Shown here in pieces: positions 42,433 through 50,339 of a stretch of DNA of 64,000 nt. The first letter of the stretch is position 1; every line of letters begins with the position of its first letter. Position numbers and translations under genes: made by a program. Origin of the DNA: Ruminococcus sp. (lineage in GTDB: Bacteria > Bacillota_A > Clostridia > Oscillospirales > Ruminococcaceae); the NCBI RefSeq assembly GCF_016283395.1, contig NZ_JAEEMU010000034.1, positions 147,408-211,407 of the forward strand. Direction: 5' to 3'. The notes beneath the pieces were generated by a model. It saw only the letters and a program-made list of their open reading frames with translations, was not told the DNA's origin and made no database searches.

Positions 42433-42483
42433 TCAGCAACATCGCATTCGCTCCGAATTGGTGATAGTTCTGTAATTTTTCAT
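42433..42483 (-). CDS. Short leader peptide ending in Cys-Cys
   Basis: 16 residues, MKNYRTITNSERMRCC and stop. AAGGAG lies upstream at the right distance, and the promoter at 42518-42547 is just before it. Its last codons (CGATGTTGC at DNA level) match the CGATGTTGC near the end of the larger leader at 38857-38961. It is likely a cysteine-sensing upstream ORF for the transporter genes. No clear terminator is seen between it and the first gene, so control may be at translation. Confidence 0.65.
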   Translation of the reverse strand: MKNYRTITNSERMRCC

Positions 42484-42517
42484 GTTCTTTTCACTCCTTG
42501 TTTTTGTTTGCATACTA

Positions 42518-42558
42518 ATCATATCATACCTATAGGAATTTGTCCAATACAAATGGAC
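42518..42558 (-). promoter_or_regulatory. Promoter and operator of the ABC transporter operon
   Basis: Minus strand: TTGGAC, 18 bases, TATGAT. The dyad GTCCATTTGTATTGGAC (42542-42558) differs by one base from that at 31579-31595. A second palindrome CTATAGG-N5-CCTATAG lies upstream (about 42569-42587). Confidence 0.65.
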
Positions 42559-42597
42559 TATTGTTTTCTATAGGCAATACCTATAGCCGAACAGCAA

Positions 42598-42625
42598 AAG
42601 GCTCTCAGTAAAAACTGAGAGCCTT
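42598..42625 (-). terminator. Terminator of pair 4
   Basis: AAGGCTCTCAG and CTGAGAGCCTT flank a six-base loop, followed on the minus strand by TTGCTG. Confidence 0.7.
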
Positions 42626-42650
42626 GCGTTATACTGGCAGTTCGCACTTA

Positions 42651-43904
42651 TTAATATTTTTGATAGAATTCCTTTGTAAGCTCATCGAGGTATTCAACGT
42701 CATCAGTTACGATTTCATTGAACTTTTTGTTCCATTCTTCTTCCGAGCATTTTTCACCGTTGATGGAATAGCTGATATTTTGATCTTCGACAACCATTTT
42801 GAATTCGTATAAAAGAGTAATACTGCCGTCATCGTTCAGCTTGTATATCTGATGTTTGTCAAAATCTTCAAGACATTGCGATATGATGATACCGTCCTTA
42901 TTATTGAAGTGTGTCTGTATAAGCTTTGAACTGATTTCCAGTTTTTGATATTTTCCGTTTTGTAATGAATAAAGTTCGGAAACATTTGGAAATGGAGACT
43001 CGGGATCGTCTGTGTGGTACTGTATAAACAGCTCGGGAATATTATCGCCGTTGATGTCGTATTCGCAATAAAAAGCGTCAGTTATGTTGTCATCGGCATT
43101 GTCGATGAATTCGTCCATGCACTGACCGATAAGATCTGCGTGAGCATCGCCGTATTTCAAGCCGTCAGCAGTCTCACCGTAAGCGGTATTGCAGTTTGAG
43201 AGCTTGTCAGCAAGAGCCTGGGCAGTTTCAGCATCAAAGTTGCCTGTTATCATGAATCTACCGTTAAGTATAGAGCTGTTGACTGTAGGTGCAGAAACAC
43301 ATTCACCGTCTACCCATATGGATATGGGAGTACCTGTGCCTGCAAGTTCGGCGGTGACCTGAGAGAATATATCAGCTCCCTCTTGGTCAAGCTCACCGTT
43401 GATCACATATTGTCCGTCACCGTTTGCGTCGGGCATATAACTCATTGAAGCCTTTTTAATACTCTTTCCCGTTAGTACAACAGGACTTTCGGGACTGTCA
43501 CCCTTGCGGAAGAAAACTTCATGCTGTTCGATGACATCACCTGGCAGAGAAGTCGGTTCTTCGGTAACAGTAGTTGATTCTACATCAGAACCGTTGATAC
43601 CGCCGTTTCTGTGCAAAAGAGCTGCACCGCCTGCGATACCGCCTACAATAACTGCACAAGCTGCAACGGAAGCAAATATCTTCCACATGGTACGCGGACG
43701 ATAAGGCTCAGAACCGCTTACGGTATCCTCGTTATGGTCAGTAATGTCATTATTTCTTATATTGAACTTTCTTTTGCTCATTTCCAGTATTTTTTTCTTG
43801 TCATCGCTGCTTACAGGAGCGACTTTTTCGGAAAGAGACTCTAATTCGCTGAGTTCGGCATTTTCGATGATACCGAAATCCACTTCTTTGTTGTTGTCTT
43901 TCAT
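42651..43904 (-). CDS. Putative anti-sigma factor with SecD-like ectodomain (pair 4)
   Basis: 417 residues. Cytoplasmic part with PVSSDDKKKILEMSKRK and VSGSEPYRPRTMWK; transmembrane segment about 75-97; then an ectodomain. Residues about 143-236 (VVLTGKSIKKASMSY, INGELDQEGADIFSQVTAEL, PISIWVDGECVSAPTVNSSI, GRFMITGNFDAETAQALADKL) follow closely the pattern of the periplasmic P1 head subdomain of SecD. After it, DINGDNIPELFIQYH looks like a calcium-loop or FG-GAP-like motif, also found in the protein at 44700. Translation is coupled to the sigma gene (ATGA overlap). Confidence 0.78.
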   Translation of the reverse strand: MKDNNKEVDFGIIENAELSELESLSEKVAPVSSDDKKKILEMSKRKFNIRNNDITDHNEDTVSGSEPYRPRTMWKIFASVAACAVIVGGIAGGAALLHRNGGINGSDVESTTVTEEPTSLPGDVIEQHEVFFRKGDSPESPVVLTGKSIKKASMSYMPDANGDGQYVINGELDQEGADIFSQVTAELAGTGTPISIWVDGECVSAPTVNSSILNGRFMITGNFDAETAQALADKLSNCNTAYGETADGLKYGDAHADLIGQCMDEFIDNADDNITDAFYCEYDINGDNIPELFIQYHTDDPESPFPNVSELYSLQNGKYQKLEISSKLIQTHFNNKDGIIISQCLEDFDKHQIYKLNDDGSITLLYEFKMVVEDQNISYSINGEKCSEEEWNKKFNEIVTDDVEYLDELTKEFYQKY

Positions 43905-44482
43905 AATTCTGCCTCCTTCAAAGATATATCGAGTTCAGTCAGCTTATCTTTAAGCCGTCTTATGGCTCTTGAGCATCTTACCCTGACAGCGGCAGGTTCA
44001 AGGGAAACAGTTTCTGCGATTTCCTTTGAGTTCAAGCCGTAGTAGTATTTCTGTATAATGATAGTTGAATCGGGTTCTCCAAGCTCATCCACCAACCGCA
44101 GGAGAGTCCTGCGAAGCTCCGAACGTTCGGCATTATTGGCAATATCGGTATCATCGCGGACATTATCCGCATCACCCTCTTCCAGCGAGACAGTCCTGCC
44201 GCTTTTAGATGTAAGGCTGTGGAACATATTTATGGATTTCCTTATTGCAACTGTGCTTATGAAGCCTTTTATACTTTCGTTCTGTCCTGAGTTTTTAGCG
44301 AAGTAAGTGAATATATCCGCGAAAACATCGCTGACACATTCTTCGATATCTTCCTTTGTCGCGCAGCTTCTCAGCTTGTTGAAAACGATAGTATAAACGT
44401 AGTTGAAATACTCGTCGAACAGCGTGTTCTGAGCTTCCTGCGGAGATTTTTTGAATAGTTTTTGATAATCCTTATCTGTCAT
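43901..44482 (-). CDS. ECF sigma factor (pair 4)
   Basis: 193 residues, close paralogue of the sigma factors at 18658 and 45935. Region 2 reads KEDIEECVSDVFADIFTYF then FISTVAIRKSINMFHSL; region 4 reads GEPDSTIIIQKYYYGLNSKEIAE and PAAVRVRCSRAIRRLKDKL. Start 44482 follows AAAGGGGGAT; the frame from 44620 covers the promoter. The shared motif at 44525-44573 lies 43 bases upstream. Confidence 0.88.
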   Translation of the reverse strand: MTDKDYQKLFKKSPQEAQNTLFDEYFNYVYTIVFNKLRSCATKEDIEECVSDVFADIFTYFAKNSGQNESIKGFISTVAIRKSINMFHSLTSKSGRTVSLEEGDADNVRDDTDIANNAERSELRRTLLRLVDELGEPDSTIIIQKYYYGLNSKEIAETVSLEPAAVRVRCSRAIRRLKDKLTELDISLKEAEL

Positions 44483-44524
44483 GGCAGATCCCCCTTTATG
44501 TGAAAAGTAGTTATGCGCATTTCC

Positions 44525-44573
44525 GCTTTCATAATATATACTCAAAGTGAACAGATAAAGTGCAACAAAAAAT
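44525..44573 (-). promoter_or_regulatory. Bipartite ECF-paralogue promoter motif (pair 4)
   Basis: Minus strand: ATTTTTTGTTGC, 30 bases, TGAAAGC. Confidence 0.6.
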
Positions 44574-44657
44574 ATTCTATCACATAAATAAAAATAAATC
44601 AATCCTGTAGAGGTGACCAATTGTCATCTGCATATTTATCTTATGAAAACATAAAAA

Positions 44658-44683
44658 TAACGGCGCACGAATGTGCACCGTTA
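44658..44683 (-). terminator. Terminator of pair 5
   Basis: TAACGGTGCAC-type arms around GAAT-like loop, followed on the minus strand by TTATTTTTAT. Confidence 0.7.
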
Positions 44684-44699
44684 GTAATGTAATTATTTA

Positions 44700-45938
44700 T
44701 CAATAATATGGGTATTCATCAGGATTCTGTTCGACAATTTCCGCATTATGATTTTTTTCAGCATAGAATGTTTCAGCGTTCATTCGATCTCCGGGAAGAT
44801 CGCCAAGTTTTCCGCTGTTGTATATAGGATTACCGTTGCCAATATACTTATCATATGTGTTTACAAATTCGCCGTATTCATAATAACCCTGATAATTGAA
44901 TTGTGCAACATTAGTAAACGAATTATCGCTGTCGAATTTTATTTTACGTGTAAAGTTATAACCTGATTTGTCCTCAAGATAAAGGCATTTATCCTCCTGA
45001 TTGTAAGTCATCCATGCAGCGTCGATATAAAGAAGAGTTTCAGCGTCTGTGACGCATCCTTTTACTGTTGGAGCTATGAAATCATTTCCGTCATAGATAA
45101 ACATTATTGTTCTTGCTAAGCTTTCGCCTCTCATATCATATGAGATAAAGAGCTCAGGAACTGAATCGCCGTTGATATCGCGCATATCAGCCTTTATATC
45201 CCATATAGGAACTAAATTTACCTGTATTTCATCTGCCTTGTATTTAGTACCATAACCGTAGAAGTTCTTCTCATTCATAAACCTATCCATAGCTCTTTCA
45301 AAAGCGGCATTGAGCTTTTCCTGAGTGATCTCGGTAGGGTCTATGGAGTCGTATTTTGATATCCATTTCGGGTCAATATCAGTTGCAGATACAGCTGTAT
45401 TATTTGCAGGAGTTTCGTTATTAATTGCGGCTGTAGTATTTTCGGCAGAAGTAGCATTGGCAGTTGTTGTATCTGTAACAGAAGTCTTTGTAGTTGCTGT
45501 GTTTTTAGTTGCAGTAGCTGTACCTGTTGCGGTCGCAGTTGTATTTACAGTAGTTTCTGAAACTATGGTTGTAGTCGCCTTTTCAAGGGGCTCGGGAGTA
45601 TAAGGTGAGACACCCTTGTTTCTGCCCAGCATATAAATGCTTCCGCAGACGATTGCCAGTACAGCGGCAGAGCTGAGAGCAGTATAGATTATTCTTGAGA
45701 TGCCCTTGCGGTTGTAGTTTTCAACGCCTGTAACAGCGTCCTCATTTTCTGATATATTTCCAATTATTTGTTCTTTGTAAAGCATTTCTTTTTCCTCTTT
45801 GTATTTTTTATTTGTGATCTTCAGCATACGATCTCTTGCAGATTTGTCTATCATCATATTATCCGCACCTATCTTTTCAAGGTCATTGATATCGGAGTTT
45901 TCAAGGATATCAAATCCTATTTCTCTGTTATCCTTCAT
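44700..45938 (-). CDS. Putative anti-sigma factor with Thr-rich linker (pair 5)
   Basis: 412 residues. Cytoplasmic N-terminus with DKSARDRMLKITNKKYKEEK and AVTGVENYNRKG; transmembrane segment about 85-105; a long Thr/Ala-rich linker (about 120-190); then an ectodomain of about 220 residues with MRDINGDSVPELFISYD, the same loop as in the protein at 42651. The N-terminal motifs are those of the paralogous family. ATGA overlap with the sigma gene. Ligand unknown. Confidence 0.75.
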   Translation of the reverse strand: MKDNREIGFDILENSDINDLEKIGADNMMIDKSARDRMLKITNKKYKEEKEMLYKEQIIGNISENEDAVTGVENYNRKGISRIIYTALSSAAVLAIVCGSIYMLGRNKGVSPYTPEPLEKATTTIVSETTVNTTATATGTATATKNTATTKTSVTDTTTANATSAENTTAAINNETPANNTAVSATDIDPKWISKYDSIDPTEITQEKLNAAFERAMDRFMNEKNFYGYGTKYKADEIQVNLVPIWDIKADMRDINGDSVPELFISYDMRGESLARTIMFIYDGNDFIAPTVKGCVTDAETLLYIDAAWMTYNQEDKCLYLEDKSGYNFTRKIKFDSDNSFTNVAQFNYQGYYEYGEFVNTYDKYIGNGNPIYNSGKLGDLPGDRMNAETFYAEKNHNAEIVEQNPDEYPYY

Positions 45939-46513
45939 ATATTTCCCTCCTTCAGGTCATATCCTTCCGCAGAAAGCAGTTCTTTAAGTTTTTTCAAAGC
46001 CCTGCTGCATTTTACTCTTACAACGGAAGGGGACATACTGTGTTTTTGTGCTATTTCGGTAGAATTCATATTGTAATAGTATTTCTGTATCACCATTGTG
46101 GACTCAGGCTCACCGAGACTTTTTATGAGCCTCAGCAGGAGACTGCGTGTTTCGGAGCGTTCCGCATTTTCTTCCATGCGTTCACTGTCTGCAAATTCTG
46201 TAGTTTCGTCCTCGATATAAACAGTGGAATTGCTTTTGGAAGAAAGCTTTCGGAACATCTGTATAGCCTTTCTGCTTGCAACAGTTCCGATAAAGCCTTT
46301 AAGGTCTCCGTTGAATTTTCCTTCTCTGTCATAGCTTATAAATACTGCGGAGAAAGTATCTCCAACACATTCCTCTATATCCTCGCGGGTTCCGCAGCTT
46401 CTGAGTTTATTGTAAACTATAGCATATACATATTTGAGATACTCGTCGAACAGAGCAGTCTGAGCTTCCTGCGGCGACCTTTCGTACATAGTACGGTATT
46501 CATTATCTGTCAT
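45935..46513 (-). CDS. ECF sigma factor (pair 5)
   Basis: 192 residues. Region 2: REDIEECVGDTFSAVFISY then FIGTVASRKAIQMFRKL; region 4: GEPESTMVIQKYYYNMNSTEIAQ then PSVVRVKCSRALKKLKELL. Very similar to the pair-4 sigma factor, with which it forms a tandem array. Two copies of the shared promoter motif lie upstream (46573-46621 and 46730-46778). Confidence 0.88.
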   Translation of the reverse strand: MTDNEYRTMYERSPQEAQTALFDEYLKYVYAIVYNKLRSCGTREDIEECVGDTFSAVFISYDREGKFNGDLKGFIGTVASRKAIQMFRKLSSKSNSTVYIEDETTEFADSERMEENAERSETRSLLLRLIKSLGEPESTMVIQKYYYNMNSTEIAQKHSMSPSVVRVKCSRALKKLKELLSAEGYDLKEGNI

Positions 46514-46572
46514 ATTACCACCTCTTCTGAGTTATTAGGTTTATTATAAAGCTTCCGATTGGTTTGTTAAGT

Positions 46573-46621
46573 GCTTTCATAAACCTTACTTGCAAAAAGC
46601 TTTTTAAGTGTAACAAAAAAT
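46573..46621 (-). promoter_or_regulatory. Bipartite ECF-paralogue promoter motif (pair 5, copy 1)
   Basis: Minus strand: ATTTTTTGTTAC, 30 bases, TGAAAGC; 60 bases before the sigma start. Confidence 0.6.
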
Positions 46622-46729
46622 CGAAAAAAATTTTTTTGTATCAAAAAAAGTTCGCTTATCACCTCTTTGGGTTGATTTTTGTTTATATAAAGCGTCCGAT
46701 CGGGGAAACCTGTTTGTCAGGTTATGTGT

Positions 46730-46778
46730 GCTTTCATAAACCTTACTTGCAAAAGCTTTCGCAAGTGTAACAAAAAAT
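46730..46778 (-). promoter_or_regulatory. Bipartite ECF-paralogue promoter motif (pair 5, copy 2)
   Basis: Minus strand: ATTTTTTGTTAC, 30 bases, TGAAAGC, in the duplicated segment. Confidence 0.55.
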
Positions 46779-46801
46779 CAAAAAAAATTTTTTATATCAA
46801 A

Positions 46802-46824
46802 AAAGTCCGCAAAATGCAGACTTT
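46802..46824 (-). terminator. Terminator of the HD-domain gene
   Basis: Minus strand: AAAGTCTGC, ATTTT loop, GCGGACTTT, T run. Confidence 0.75.
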
Positions 46825-46832
46825 AGATGTAG

Positions 46833-47423
46833 TTATTCTTCAAGGAATTTCAGAGCTTTTTTATATTTTTCAAGTCTTGCGAAGTCCTTTTCAGTAGGGC
46901 AGGGAATACGTGAAATGTCCATATTATGCCTTATATCAGCCATTTTTACATTTCTTGCACATTCATCGAGCTTTATTTTTTCAAGATATTCCTCATATGA
47001 GATATCATCGGATTTTGTAAGCAGTTTTATGGAATTTACTATTTTCGGAGTAAATCCCATTTCAAGCAGGTCATCAAATGTAGTGGGAGTATCCTCGCAT
47101 ACATCGTGAAGATATGCAGCTATTTTGTACTCGGTGTTTTCAAGCTGAGCGGCAACTGCCTGAGGGTGAGTAAAATAGGGATTTCCGCCTTTATCGAACT
47201 GCCCTTCGTGTTTCACGGCAGCAGTTTTTTCTGCAAGCACTAAAAGTGAGTCGAGCTTTGTGCGCTGTTTATCAAGAAGATCGAGTGCTTCCTGCACTGT
47301 AATTTCAGTGCAGCTGTCAGTAATAACAGAAAGAATCCATTTTTCTTCGCCAAAACTGTATCTTAATGTTTCATTATCATCTGTAAGTTTAATGACTTCA
47401 TCTTCGAGCCTGAAATACTTCAT
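46833..47423 (-). CDS. HD-domain phosphohydrolase, (p)ppGpp hydrolase-like
   Basis: About 196 residues. An HD domain resembling the hydrolase part of RelA/SpoT and small MESH1-type enzymes: PYFTHPQAVAAQL, AAYLHDVCEDT (the HD pair), and KMADIRHNMD. No synthetase or regulatory domain is present. It may hydrolyse (p)ppGpp or another nucleotide. About 45 residues precede the HD core. Start 47423 follows AGGAGAG. Confidence 0.78.
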   Translation of the reverse strand: MKYFRLEDEVIKLTDDNETLRYSFGEEKWILSVITDSCTEITVQEALDLLDKQRTKLDSLLVLAEKTAAVKHEGQFDKGGNPYFTHPQAVAAQLENTEYKIAAYLHDVCEDTPTTFDDLLEMGFTPKIVNSIKLLTKSDDISYEEYLEKIKLDECARNVKMADIRHNMDISRIPCPTEKDFARLEKYKKALKFLEE

Positions 47424-47569
47424 GATCCACTCTCCTATATTAATATAGAAAATTATACCACGATAAAACGGAAAAGTAAAGAACCGCACTGCTGTTAATT
47501 TTATCTGCTTGACTGCATTGAGGCTATGCTGTATAATAGTATAAAATAAGTTTAGCAGGAGTGGATAAT

Positions 47570-47839
47570 GTGGAAAAGGTAAGAAAACATCTTATTTTCT
47601 ACGGATATGTACAGGGAGTTGGATTTCGCTGGAAGGCAAGCCACACAGCTCGCAGATTAGGCATTTCCGGCTGGGTGAGGAATCTCTCTGACGGCTCTGT
47701 TGAAATGGAAGCGGAGGGTACGGAAAGGGACATTGCAGACCTTATAGAAGCCCTCGAAAATCATTCATGGGGAAGTATCGAAAGCATAGACGAAAAAAAT
47801 ATCCCTATACACGGGGATTACAGCTTCGATGTTGTATAG
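47570..47839 (+). CDS. acyP: Acylphosphatase
   Basis: About 89 residues, the normal size. It hydrolyses acyl phosphates. GYVQGVGFRW carries the catalytic Arg and GWVRNLSDGSVE the catalytic Asn. The GTG at 47570 is eight bases after AGGAG; the GTG at 47561 adjoins it and is less likely. It is followed after 11 bases by the heme b-flavodoxin gene. Confidence 0.92.
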   Translation: MEKVRKHLIFYGYVQGVGFRWKASHTARRLGISGWVRNLSDGSVEMEAEGTERDIADLIEALENHSWGSIESIDEKNIPIHGDYSFDVV

Positions 47840-47850
47840 GAGTGATGTAA

Positions 47851-48954
47851 GTGGATAAAGCCAAAACTAAAAAAACAGTCGGAATAATTGTCGATATAGC
47901 CATGTATGGGCTGCTTTTAGCACAAATGCTGTACGTATTTACGGGAAATACAGTCCATGAAGTCCTTGGAATAGCCTTTTTTGTGTGTCTTGTAGTGCAT
48001 ATATTTTTCAAGCGAAAATGGTATGCAACTTTGTTCAACGGCACAAAAAAGCCTGTACCTCGCAGAATATTCAATATCTCAACGGTATTGCTCATGCTTT
48101 GCTGCATTACTCTCATGATAAGCAGTATGGGCGTTTCAAGGCTTATTTTTCCGTGGTTCAGAGCTTTGGGAAGCAGTGACCTTCACAAATATCTTGCCAC
48201 AGCTGTACTTGCACTGTCTGTATTTCACGGCGGTATGCGCGGCTATATCAGGGCGAAGAAAAAGAAAAAAGCAGGTATTTTTATCGCTTTGGGAACTATA
48301 GCTGCGGCTTCTGTGGGACTTGCCCTTGTGCCTTATCTCAACCGCCATTTCAAATTAGTGGACATAAGTCTGAATGAGACTGTAGACGGCGAAAAAGTAC
48401 AGCTCAGCGAAAAGCCACTCGTTGTGTACTTCACAAGAGTTGGCAATACGGATTTCGATGAAGATGTGGACGCAGTTTCGGGAGCTTCTCTGCTGCTTGC
48501 AGACGGTGAACTTATGGGCAGTAATCAGCTGCTTGCTGAGATGATAAAAAATGCGGCAGGCTGCGAAACTAAGGCAATAACAGTGACAGGAAAGAAGTAT
48601 CCGTCAAGCTATGGAAGTACGGTTTCCGTATCGCTGAAGGAGCTTCGCAAAGACGCCCGTCCCGAAATAGAGCCTATCGACATAAGCGGCTATAATTCGG
48701 TGATACTGGTTTATCCGCTTTGGTGCGGCACTGTTCCCATGCCTGTGGCAACATTCCTTGAAAGCTGTGATCTCAGCGGCAAGAGGCTTTATCTTGTTGC
48801 AACTCAGGGCAGCAGCGGCTTCGGAAGCAGTACCAGGGATATACGTAAAATGGCTAAAGGCGCGGATGTTGAAGAGGTCATGAGCATTTACTGCGATGAT
48901 ATCCCGTATTCAATGGAACGTCTTGTAAAATGGCTGAAAGAAGCCTTTAACTAA
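47851..48954 (+). CDS. Membrane heme-b-like domain fused to a flavodoxin
   Basis: 367 residues. The N-terminal 175 form four or five membrane helices with His residues spaced as in DUF4405-type cytochrome b: TVHEVLGIAFFVCLVVHIFF and SDLHKYLATAVLALSVFHGG. The C-terminal part, from about residue 190, is flavodoxin-like (LVVYFTRVGNTD, YNSVILVYPLWCGTVPMPV, ATQGSSGFGSS). It may move electrons between a membrane heme and FMN. Substrate and partner unknown. GTG start after AGGAGTG. Confidence 0.78.
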   Translation: MDKAKTKKTVGIIVDIAMYGLLLAQMLYVFTGNTVHEVLGIAFFVCLVVHIFFKRKWYATLFNGTKKPVPRRIFNISTVLLMLCCITLMISSMGVSRLIFPWFRALGSSDLHKYLATAVLALSVFHGGMRGYIRAKKKKKAGIFIALGTIAAASVGLALVPYLNRHFKLVDISLNETVDGEKVQLSEKPLVVYFTRVGNTDFDEDVDAVSGASLLLADGELMGSNQLLAEMIKNAAGCETKAITVTGKKYPSSYGSTVSVSLKELRKDARPEIEPIDISGYNSVILVYPLWCGTVPMPVATFLESCDLSGKRLYLVATQGSSGFGSSTRDIRKMAKGADVEEVMSIYCDDIPYSMERLVKWLKEAFN

Positions 48955-48956
48955 TT

Positions 48957-49050
48957 GTAAGTGCGTTAATGTTACTTGCTGCTCTTTTCGGGCGAGCGGA
49001 ACTCGCCCCTACAGTGCGTCCTGAAAACTAAGCACTAATCACTAAAATAT
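48957..49050. other. Intergenic low-complexity segment
   Basis: Holds GGGCGAG...CTCGCCC hairpin and ACTAAGCACTAATCAC-type runs like those at 53583-53670 and 55680-55742. No gene. Confidence 0.45.
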
Positions 49051-49058
49051 AATGAAAA

Positions 49059-49081
49059 AGCCCCGAACATTGTTCGGGGCT
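49059..49081 (-). terminator. Terminator of panBCD
   Basis: AGCCCCGAACA and TGTTCGGGGCT form a perfect stem, with T-rich tail on the minus strand. Confidence 0.85.
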
Positions 49082-49092
49082 GAATTTGTATA

Positions 49093-49476
49093 TTACATTA
49101 AAACGCCGTGCTTTTCGTAGTCTGCAACCTTGATTATCTCATTATTGTCGCCTACAAAAACTACCTTCGGACGATGAGCCTTTATTTCTTCGGGAGTCAT
49201 TGCTGCGTATGCCATGATGATAACATGGTCGCCTTTCTGTCCTGCACGGGCTGCTGCTCCGTTGAGACAGATAACTCCGCTTCCGCGTTCACCTGCGATG
49301 ACATAAGTCTCGATACGGCTGCCGCTGTTGACATTAACTACGTGAACGTGCTCGTATTCGTAAAGTCCCGAAGCTTCCATAAGCTCCTCGTCAATAGTTA
49401 TGCTGCCGACGTAGTTGAGTTCAGCCTGAGTTATGACAGCGCGGTGTATCTTGCTTTTGAGCATTGATATTTCCAT
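49093..49476 (-). CDS. panD: Aspartate 1-decarboxylase
   Basis: 127 residues. PanD makes beta-alanine for pantothenate. The self-cleavage site is in [10 protein letters not shown] (Gly-Ser), and the fold signature [28 protein letters not shown] and LNGAAAR are present. Start 49476 follows AAGGAGG. Last gene of panB-panC-panD. Confidence 0.95.
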   Translation of the reverse strand: MEISMLKSKIHRAVITQAELNYVGSITIDEELMEASGLYEYEHVHVVNVNSGSRIETYVIAGERGSGVICLNGAAARAGQKGDHVIIMAYAAMTPEEIKAHRPKVVFVGDNNEIIKVADYEKHGVLM

Positions 49477-49486
49477 TGCTGCCTCC

Positions 49487-50335
49487 TTATACGTCTTCGG
49501 TGAAGAAGTTGTCGATAAGGCGAGTTTTGCCGATATATACAGCAATTGCGCAGAGTGCGGGACGGTCGAGAGTCTTTATCTGCTGCATTGTTGCGCAGTC
49601 AACTATCTTTACGTAATCGATGCGTGAAAGAGGTTCAGCTTCGATGTGCTTTTTCATAGCAGCTATGATCGCAGAGCAGTCTTTTTCGCCGCTGTTTACC
49701 ATATCCATGCCGAGAAATATTGACTGTGAAAGTACAAGGGCTGCCTTTCTTTCAGCTTCATTAAGATATGTATTGCGTGAACTCTTTGCAAGTCCGTCAG
49801 ATTCGCGGACGATAGGACAGCCGATTATCTCGATGTCCATATTAAGGTCGTCGACCATGTGGCGGATAACTGCAAGCTGCTGAGCGTCCTTTTTGCCGAA
49901 ATAAGCACGGTCAGGCTTTACTATATTGAAGAGCTTTGATACGACTGTGCATACGCCTCTGAAATGTACAGGGCGGCTGAGTCCGCAGAGCTCCTGTGTG
50001 AGAACTGTCATATCTACGAATGAGGAAAAGCCTTCGTGGTACATCTCTGACGGGTCAGGATTGAAGATAAGGTCGCCGCCGTGAGCTCCGACCAGCTTTG
50101 CATCGTGTTCGATATCACGAGGATAGCTTTCGAGGTCCTCAGTAGGACCGAACTGCATTGGATTTACGAAATCGGATACGACTGTCCTGTCGTTGTCTCT
50201 GTGGGAAGCGTCGATAAGGCTTGCGTGTCCCTCGTGGAGATATCCCATAGTTGGCACAAGACCCACTGTAAGTCCCTGTGCTCTCCATTCCTTTACCTGT
50301 GCGCGTACTTCATCTATAGTTTTTACTATCTTCAT
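49487..50335 (-). CDS. panC: Pantothenate synthetase
   Basis: 282 residues. PanC joins pantoate and beta-alanine with [21 protein letters not shown] carries the HxGH motif, and [11 protein letters not shown] the KMSKS-like loop. It lies 4 bases after panB and 10 bases before panD. Confidence 0.95.
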   Translation of the reverse strand: MKIVKTIDEVRAQVKEWRAQGLTVGLVPTMGYLHEGHASLIDASHRDNDRTVVSDFVNPMQFGPTEDLESYPRDIEHDAKLVGAHGGDLIFNPDPSEMYHEGFSSFVDMTVLTQELCGLSRPVHFRGVCTVVSKLFNIVKPDRAYFGKKDAQQLAVIRHMVDDLNMDIEIIGCPIVRESDGLAKSSRNTYLNEAERKAALVLSQSIFLGMDMVNSGEKDCSAIIAAMKKHIEAEPLSRIDYVKIVDCATMQQIKTLDRPALCAIAVYIGKTRLIDNFFTEDV

Positions 50336-50339
50336 ATCA

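Larger units (their letters stand above)
46553..46811. repeat. Tandem duplication of the pair-5 promoter region
   Basis: AAAGC-TCCGAT, then GTGCTTTCATAAACC, TTACTTGCAAAA, AAGTGTAACAAAAAATC and TATCAAAAAA occur in this order in both halves (about 46553-46656 and 46689-46811). The right half ends at the terminator of the HD gene, the left half at the start of the sigma leader. No coding signal in this stretch. Confidence 0.75.
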
